From assembly GCA_963971285.1 (NCBI GenBank), contig OZ020244.1, forward strand, positions 32,054,001 to 32,118,000: a stretch of DNA of 64,000 nt, read 5' to 3'. The first letter of the stretch is position 1; every line of letters begins with the position of its first letter. The notes beneath the pieces were generated by a model. The model did no database searches. It was given only the letters and a program-made list of their open reading frames with translations, and had not been told where the DNA came from. Positions 25,101-34,100 of this stretch are shown here, one piece after another. Position numbers and translations under genes: made by a program. The stretch comes from Astropecten irregularis (lineage: Eukaryota; Echinodermata; Asteroidea; Paxillosida; Astropectinidae).

Positions 25101-28100
25101 GACTTGTGAGGTGACTTGTAATAAAATAAAACTCTGATTTCTAGATACAATTAAAGATTACCGGTACAGACAGGTAGATTTTTAGCAATTGAAAGTGCTC
25201 CAACTGAATGGAATGACTCACACTATTCTTGATAGTTTCCATTTCCATTAGTACAACTTTAATACATTGCAGCATGAACTATCTGTGCACAATTTTTGTG
25301 TGATTAGAGCACAAAATGCATGATAAGTCAGTCCAAGATGTGCTAAAGGTTTTTGAGTTTTGAGCAGTGTTTCGATAAAGTACAATGTACTATTTCTTGG
25401 GATGTATTGACTTTTATGTTCCACATGCTTAATTGCTGATTGCTGGTCTCAAAACCATCTTTTTTAAAAGACATTTTCGACAATCCGTAGACCGCATGAG
25501 AGATGCAAAAATACCCAGAAAGTTGCTCTGTGAAATTAAGCTGTGATTACAGTTTGTGTCAATAGGGCTCCGCGCTCGTGACGTCACATTCAGAAGTTCG
25601 GACAAACAAGTCGCACATGGCCCCATTAACTTACACGTAAACATTGTGATGTTTGTCCGAATATCCGGGTAACTATAGCTGTCGATAACAAAGGGCGTAT
25701 TCTATAAATAGCTCGAGCACGGAGCCCTATTGCTAAATTTAATCTTTTCTTTGTATATTTTCTTTTTGGTGTGTCTTTGTCGGATTCAGGTTTCGCTTCA
25801 AGAAGGCAGTGGTGCAGCAGTATTTTCCCAACCCTCTTCTTGTCTTTGGTATGCCGGTCAACATCAGGGTGTACGTCCTGGTCACGTCGGTCAACCCTCT
25901 CAGGGCCTACATTCACTCAGAAGGGCTGGTCCACTTCAGACACGATTACCAGCGAGGCTTCAAAAAGGTGATCTCCTCTCTGCCATCAAAATAATATATA
26001 CAGTACCCCCAAAGCCAAGTGCATCCCATAGCACTCGGTGCATGCAGTTTTATATATGTCATCCTAGAACATTTTGTCTTAATTCTCTTGTACATTATAG
26101 GTCATGCACTCAATTTAATGTGGTGTACTACAGCCTGGATTGGACATGGCTATCTTTTTTTCTTGGAGTAGGGGGTTGTACGTAGCATGTGTTCCAACTA
26201 TCCTGTTTTCAACTTATCATAAACCCAGCTTGTGAGAAACTCATTAAAATCAGTTTTGGTGTTGTTCTTTACAAAACAACAAATAACGGTTCTTGTATTT
26301 TGTTGATGTTCCTCTTGCATTTCATTTCAGTTATTACAACTGTAAAGTGCTTGTTCAATTATTTAGGTTTTCATTTGCAGTTTTTATTAGTATGGCTCTA
26401 AAAACACTTACATTTGTTTATCATAAATAATCCTATTTGCTACCTTTAATCACACATTTGTCTGTTCTGACTTTTGAGACCATGTTCAATTACTGAAATG
26501 AACATTGGATCATACATTTGTTTCCCATGTATTCCCAACACTTAAGTGGTTTGACTAAACTGATCAGAGTATGAAAGTATGTTTCTCAGTTTATTTAGCC
26601 AGGAGTATTGCTGAGAAATTATGTATGGTGTGGATTTCATTCAGCTAGTGTGACTTTACACATCCCAATTTTCCTAGATTTCATCAGTGGAGTACGTAGA
26701 AGGTTGAATTGCTTATTCAGTGTTTGACTCAATACACAAGCTATAATTCCCCCCACATCTGTCTCACATTCCAGATCCCCAACAGGACCTGGTATCTAGC
26801 CCAGTTCAAGCATTACCTCAAGTACAATTTCGGTTACGACGCGGCGGAGATTGCCTTCCAGAATCTGGCCACGGTCATCGTGGAGACGTTGCTGGTTGCC
26901 GAGTCCTCGCTCGTGGCTCACTTTGGACGCTTCTCGGCCAATCCTTGGGATGAACATTACCGGTCAGTCTCAAGATCCAATTTTGTTTTCCCGTCACGGC
27001 ACATGTGGTTGAAATATGATCACGACAATCGATCGGTCATTGGGCATTTTTGTCAGCTGATGGATTGATCAATTGAAATTTTGTAAAGGGGAGGAAAAAA
27101 TTGACCGCCAAACTGCGGGATTGCATACTGATCGACATCTTTGATGTTTCCTGTCCTGCATTCGAAAATCAGTATTTTTGTTTTATATTACTAATGCTTT
27201 TTCAATGTAGTTTTTTACTATGGTTTGACTTTTTTGGTTATAGTTTGTCTTTTTTCTTTCTATTATTGTCATTTTCAAACGGACCAGGTGCAAGAATTGT
27301 TTCCAGCTTCTCGGCTTTGACGTCATCTTTAATTCTACATTACACCCTGTGGTTATTGAGGTAAGAAGTTCAAGTTAATCATTATTGTACTGGCTGATTA
27401 TACAGTCCAATACCTTCATTAACACTGAGTGCGAACTTGCCGTGAAATTACCTAGTGCTGCGCTGGCAGAGAGTAGACGTTTTGGTAAAATTCCTGGTTA
27501 TTTTTTCTGTTATAACAAGTCCTGTCTCCTTTCTAGAAGGAGACAGGAAGGAGACAGGACTTGCCGACAAGATCTTGTGCTTTTTGTTAACAAAAATTGT
27601 GTTTACAATTGAAAAAAAAAATGATTGGTAACCTTTTTATTTAAAGTGGTATTCATTTCAGTATTATCACACAGAGTGTAGTTGACGATACTCATTTTGA
27701 GTAATTGTTGTATTGATATCAAATAGGTGAATGGGCAACCCCATCTACAAGCTAACAGTGACACGACCAGCTGGGCCAGCACCACCATTAAGCAGAATGC
27801 TGTGGACGATGCCATCTCCATTCTCTTGTCTCAGACGTTGGTTGCTAAGGACGTTGCCCGGGCGCTGGAGCATCTTCAGTTGAATGTTGGAATACTGGTC
27901 AGTATTTAAGTTTTACCCGCTTCACGATTAATGATTTGAAAAGTGAACAAAGAAAAATTGACTGGAGCAGGATACGAAATACTGTATCAGCGCTCTACCA
28001 ACTGAGCTTGGCGGTGTCCCTAACCCGCTCCAGTCAATTTTTCTTAGTACAAAACATTGCTGTGACGAGGCCAGTCGGTCCGAGACCAAGTCCGAGTCCG

Positions 28101-31100
28101 AGTCCAGTCCATTCGCATCCGAGACCAAGTCCGAGACCTAGACCGAGTCATTGAACACATCTGAGTCCGAGTCCGAGTCCGAGTCCAGTTCATTCGAGTC
28201 CGAGACCGAGTCCAAGACCAAGACCGGGTCAACACATCTGAGTCCGAGACCGAATCCGAGTCTAAAAAAATCGGTCTCAAGTCTGGACTTGAGTCTCACA
28301 GCATTGGTACAAAATGTCTGCTTGATATTTGACAATAGAGAGGCCCAATCATAGAGGCTGAGTAGCTCAGATGGTAGAACACTATTTAAATATGGTATTC
28401 CAGATGAAGTTGTTCAGGTGTTGAATTGGCCAAATGTTCTGTGGCCACCCAAAGCTGAATAGTATCACTACTGTGATTTGCCACTAGATAAATACAAAAA
28501 TTCACTCTGTTCCTCCTTGCCTGCTTATTTGACTATAGGGTGTGAATTGTCACTCCAGCAATCAGATGTGTCTGACCCAGGAAGATCTGGAGTATCTCCT
28601 AGCAACAAGGAGAGAGGCGCTCAACAGAGGGAGCTATTTGAAGGTAGAGTGTCTTTCCTCAAATCTACAGAATGTTGTTTTGAAATGTGCCTGAGAAAAC
28701 TAATTCATATGTTGACCCCAGCAACTGAGTTGTAATGACTTGAGTCAATGACTCGACTTGAGTCCAACTCGAATCACATTTTTTGGTGACTCGACTTGAC
28801 TCGAGTCCCGAAGGCTAAATAACTTGACTCAACTCAATTGTGAGCAAATGACTCGACTTGACTTGAGTCTCTTACCAGAATGACTCGACTCGACTCGAGT
28901 AAGGCTCAAGACTCGTTACAACTCTGCCCAGTAATGACAGTACATCATCACTCATCATATTTGTTACAACAGCTTTACCCTTCCTATACGAGCCTGAAGT
29001 ACAACAGCCTACTTCGCGACATCCAACGCTTCCTCGTCACCCAACTCCAACTGGACGACATTCCTCCTTTCACCCGCCAGGGGGCGCTGCTCACGTCCCC
29101 GACCCTCCGACACAGCACGGCCGACCTCCAGCACGTCCTGTCCAACTTAGAGCAGCACTACTGGAGAACGGACAGCAAGAGGCCCAGGGCTGATGAGGCA
29201 GCCGAGGATGCCAGCGTCCAGCAGAACTTTGGCAACGTCTCCGGCCATCAACTCTATCAGGATGTCTTGATCAATAACGTGTTTGAGATTGATCCAGTGT
29301 ACAGGGATCCGCGGTATCACAGGCCGAGATGTAGTGATGGTGAGTGTCAACTTACCGTGATTCAGAGGTATGAGAGGTATTAGCAATAGAATAGCACAAC
29401 TACCTCAGAGTAGAGACATTTTGGTGGTACAAAATTTGCACTCAATGTCCATAAAGCAATTCAATTGTACCATTCGTCATATTCTCAGTTTTACAAAACT
29501 TGTGAATTTAGGTTGGAAATTCATACAACCAGGGGTCGATTTCATGAAGCCCTACGACCGATCGTAAATCTACTTACGAAGGAAAACCATTGTATCCTAC
29601 GTAGGGCCTACAATTGATTGTAATCAAGGTAAGTTTGGTGAAATCAACCCTAGGCTAAAGTCTTTAAGCTGTCATCTTTTGTATACAGCATGTCAACAGC
29701 GGATTGCATTTTTTCATGACTGATTTGTTTGTTTTCAGATCCATCCGCTCTGCCTGAACTTTTGGACTTCCGCACCGACCCAGCCATCATTCTTACCCCG
29801 ACCTTTGACCCCAAGATCACGGTGTACCAGGCCACTGTGCCGCACGATGTTACGCTGATCAAAGTGTGGAGCTTTGCAAGAAGCTGTGACTGTGAGGCAA
29901 GACTAGAGGAGAGATATGGCACTTCAAGGTATCACTCCAAATTTCCTGTTTGACTTTTAAAAGGAAACAAAATCAAGTCATAGAAATGGTAGAACAAAGA
30001 AAAATTTAATGGAGCGGGATTCGAATCGGCGACCTCCTGAATACCGTACAGGCACTCTACCAACTGAGCCGTCCAGCGCCCTACGTTGGCAGTGTCCCTA
30101 ATAGTCAATTATCCTCTTCAAGTGATCCCCACGTACTGTTTCTCAGGTTGCAGCATTGCTGCGAGTATCGATAAAATTATCCGTGGAATATAGTGGTGTG
30201 TACGTGGTTTCATGGCTTCTGACTGCCAAACGAACAAAGATAAATGACTATTAGGGAAACCACCAATGTAGGGCTGGATAGCTCAGTTGGTAGAGCGCCT
30301 GTACGGTATTTAGTAGGTCACCGGTTCGAATCCCTCTCCAGTCAATTTTTCTTTGTTCATCTTTCAATGAAACAAAATCAACTTAGCTTTTGGGTTTTTG
30401 TTTAACTAATAAGAACAAGAAGTAACACTCCCATGGTCATCTGGAATTACAGAGAATGAAAAATTTTACACAAACGGTCCATGGCTTTTATGACAGGAGA
30501 TAAAGGGACGACTAAAGACTGGCCAGGGTATTAAAAAAAGTGTACCAAAACACTATGCCCTAAGACCTATTAACCCAGACCTCAAATGCTCTCGCAATTG
30601 TAGAATAAAAATAAACATTTAGAGAAAGCTCAATATGTCAAAAAGAAATGAAATGAAGAGACATTTATATTTCATTATTAATGCCTTTTTCTCCGCCTTT
30701 TTCATGGTAGACCGTCCAACTACACCCTTGGAGTTGGTGAGAACAAGATCAGCATGCTGGTGGTGGACATCACACACTCTGAACCCTGGGTCATCAACAC
30801 CTACACGGTCTTCGTACATCGTAAGAGCATCATCGACGGCGAGGCTCCCTTTGACAGAACCAAGACCCATCAAGTCTGTAGCTTAGTCCAGGTAGGTCTT
30901 CGTCCATGAACGTAGGATGAGATGTTGAGATATGCATGGTGGGAGTACTAGAAAGGAGAAGATTTGCAATAAACATCATGTACAGTTTACTCTTTTTTTT
31001 TTGGAGTGTGTGTGTGGTTAAAAAAACCCAGAGGTTTAACTTGACATCGACTTAGTATGCTCTGTTCATCCTCAGAAGAAGAGACTATTTCTGAAAATAG

Positions 31101-34100
31101 TGTTTGCATATTTTTTTTTTTCATATTCCATCCTCCGTGAATAAATAAATTTGTCAAAACATTGCATTCTTTGTTTTAAGGACTTGTTAAGATTTTACAC
31201 TTAGTGAGCACCAATATATAGGAAATTAATGTATTGTGGATCAGTTTGTGGACAATTAATTAATTAATTAATTAATATATTAAAAAATAACTTAAATCAA
31301 ACTGATTATGTTTTTATTGTCTTGATTACGTTATAATTTTGTGTTTCCGGCCATGAGGACTTTTTGGCAAGTCTGATGTACATAAAGTGTCTTATATTAT
31401 TGATACAAATTTATCTCTGGTCATCATTGGGCCCATTTATATTCCTGAAACAATCTCAACTCTCTGGGGAGTAAACAGCCCCTGCTAGCTGCAAAGTGCA
31501 CAATTACTTATCAAACACAATGCCCTCACAGGTACCCATTTGCACCTGGGTGAACAGGAGCAATATGTGACAAAGCGTCTTGCCCAGGGATGCAAGCACT
31601 ACTAACCCATGGCTGGATTCGAACCCACAATCTGTCAATTGACCACAAGAGTATGATAAGCCAGACCACTAGGTTTCATCATAATTAAGTTTTTCACCTT
31701 CTGAGAGTTGTCAGCCCATACAGTTAAGTCATGTGGTTCAACCAAACTGTTCGATTTGGAACCTCTGACCAATATAAAATGCTTCAAAACTTAAAGGTAG
31801 TATCATACTTTGGTAAGTAACCCAAACAGAAATGTTTACAGATTTACGTATAACTTAAAGGATATGAAGATGGTGGTGATAGACTAGGAACATTTAAAAA
31901 AAAAATTCCGCCTGAAATGGTGTATTTATCCAGAAATTAGTAAACCAACAACAATCTTTTTGATCTTTTAAAGATCAAAAATAAATGAGAAAAGACTTAA
32001 GAAATACTGTGGCTGTTTTTCACTGTTTTCTCAAAAAGTGGCCACCGTATGGGACTGAAATTTTCACAGATCTGTCTTGATTTTTTTTTGCCCATGGATT
32101 TGTATTTCTTTGATAAAAACCAAAGTATGATATTACCTGCAGACTGTAGAATAATGCTTCTTATTGATTGATGCACATTGCATATACTTCATACTCTCTG
32201 TCTCTGTCTCTGTCTCTGTCTTGCAGGAATGCAGTTTGCAGTTTCTCCAAGGTGCGTCCTGCGGACTGAACCTGGTTCCATCTCTGACCTGGGCAGACTA
32301 CATCAAATCTCACTCCAGTCTTCCGCTGTGTCAGAGCGGGTATGTTCATGGTAAGCCTGCTCGGATTTTCCCTTGCCATCAGGGAGTTCATGGTCTGAAT
32401 GACAAGTATGTAGAGAGTCTGGCTGAGACCAACTTATGAAGTTGGTCTCTTGTGAGTTAGTACTAGAATAAGTCTCTAGTGCAGTCGGATGTTTGCATGT
32501 CTGTCCATAAAACAACTTGAAGTTAATGAAAAATGTGACCTTTTCCTCCCAAACATTTATATAATTTGGAGGAAAAAAATTCGAGATAATGATGGTTTCA
32601 TTTTGTAACTCTTGTAATCTGGGGCCAATTTTATGGAGCTGTTAAACATACAAAAAATTGTTTAGCAGAAAATGCATTGCTCAATAAAACAAATCACCAT
32701 TAAAAAATCCATTTGATATTCATGGTCAGCAAAAGAACAGCCAAAGAACAATCACAAGTGATACACAACACTTGGAAATTTGGTTGTCAATCCTGTTTTT
32801 AGAAAGACAGAGATTTCATGTTACCAAATTTTTGTGCTAAGCTGTTGGGCCATGAAATTGGCCCCAGTTTTCAAAAGATACACAGTTTGTATTGGTTGCT
32901 GTCCCCTTTAAACCTAATGGGCAAAATTAAGTTGTTATTTATTTCCTGAGGTAGTCATCCATTAAAGGAGTTGCTACAAGAGATCTATACAGGACACATT
33001 ATGTAGATACTATGGAAATAGATTTTTCTTTCTTGATGAAATTCCAGGTGAGTGGTTAGTTCCTTGCGATAGCTGCGTTGATAGAAGAAGCTGTTTTTGG
33101 ACGGAGGCCAAGTGGCAACCACACGGATGCAAGCATCAGACCATCAAGCAACGGGATATCCGGAAATGTCTAGCAGGCAAAAAGGTACAGAACTGTCATT
33201 TTGTTATGTATGTTCTGCCAGAACTTTTATGTGATGCATGTATCAGTAATGAATCTGTTTCATGGGTACCGCATTGAGGGCGCTGTTTTGTAGTTTCCAC
33301 GTTTTTTTTAAGGGCGAAGTAAAAACATGCTCTGCATTATATTTACGTTTTTACAAACTGGTGACAATCAAAGCTAAAAACGACATTGTTCATTAATTCG
33401 AACATACTCATTAAAATGCACCTTTTCATCAAATTTTGATGTAAGAAATTTGACAGATTTTGAGATAAAATCAGCATGCACACAGTCAGTCATTTGTTTG
33501 GAGAGGGACTGCACTGATGTTATTGTAGTTTTCAAAATTCTTTATAAGCTGGTAAAACAAACATTTAGTTAAGGTAATTACACATTAATATACACTCTTA
33601 TAGTGGAAAAGTGTTGCTGCTTCACAAATCTTTTGGGTAACATACAATGGCCAAGTTTTCTTAGCAGATCTAGAGCCCTTCAGCAATTAAAGGTAATATC
33701 ATACTTTGGTTTTTGTCATAGAAATACAAATTCATGGGCAAAAATATCAAGGAAGATACAGTAACAGTCGTTTGTGAAAATTTCAGTCCCACACATTGCT
33801 GACTTTTTGAGAAAAGAGTGAAAAATGGCTACAGAATTTCTGAAGTCTTGTCTCTTTTATTTTTGATCTTTTAAAGATCAAAAATAATTGTGGTCTTTGG
33901 TTTTACTCTTTTCTGGATAAATACAGCAATTCAGGCAGAATAATTTTAACGGTAGGTTTCTACCAGCACCATATTTATACACTGTCAGTTATAGGTAAAT
34001 CTGTGAAGATTTCTGTTTCGGTATGCTTCCAAAGTATGATACTACCTTTGCAGCTAGCAACCATATTAATGAGAGTATTGTTATAGTCATGAAACTTGCA

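Noticed and set aside
28044..28354. Ser-Asp and Ser-Glu dipeptide frames on both strands
   Set aside because: They are translations of the TCCGAG microsatellite inside a CPED1 intron.
30272..30345. Functional tRNA gene
   Set aside because: A and B boxes are intact, but the body matches at least nine dispersed copies with shared non-tRNA flanks, so it is a SINE head.
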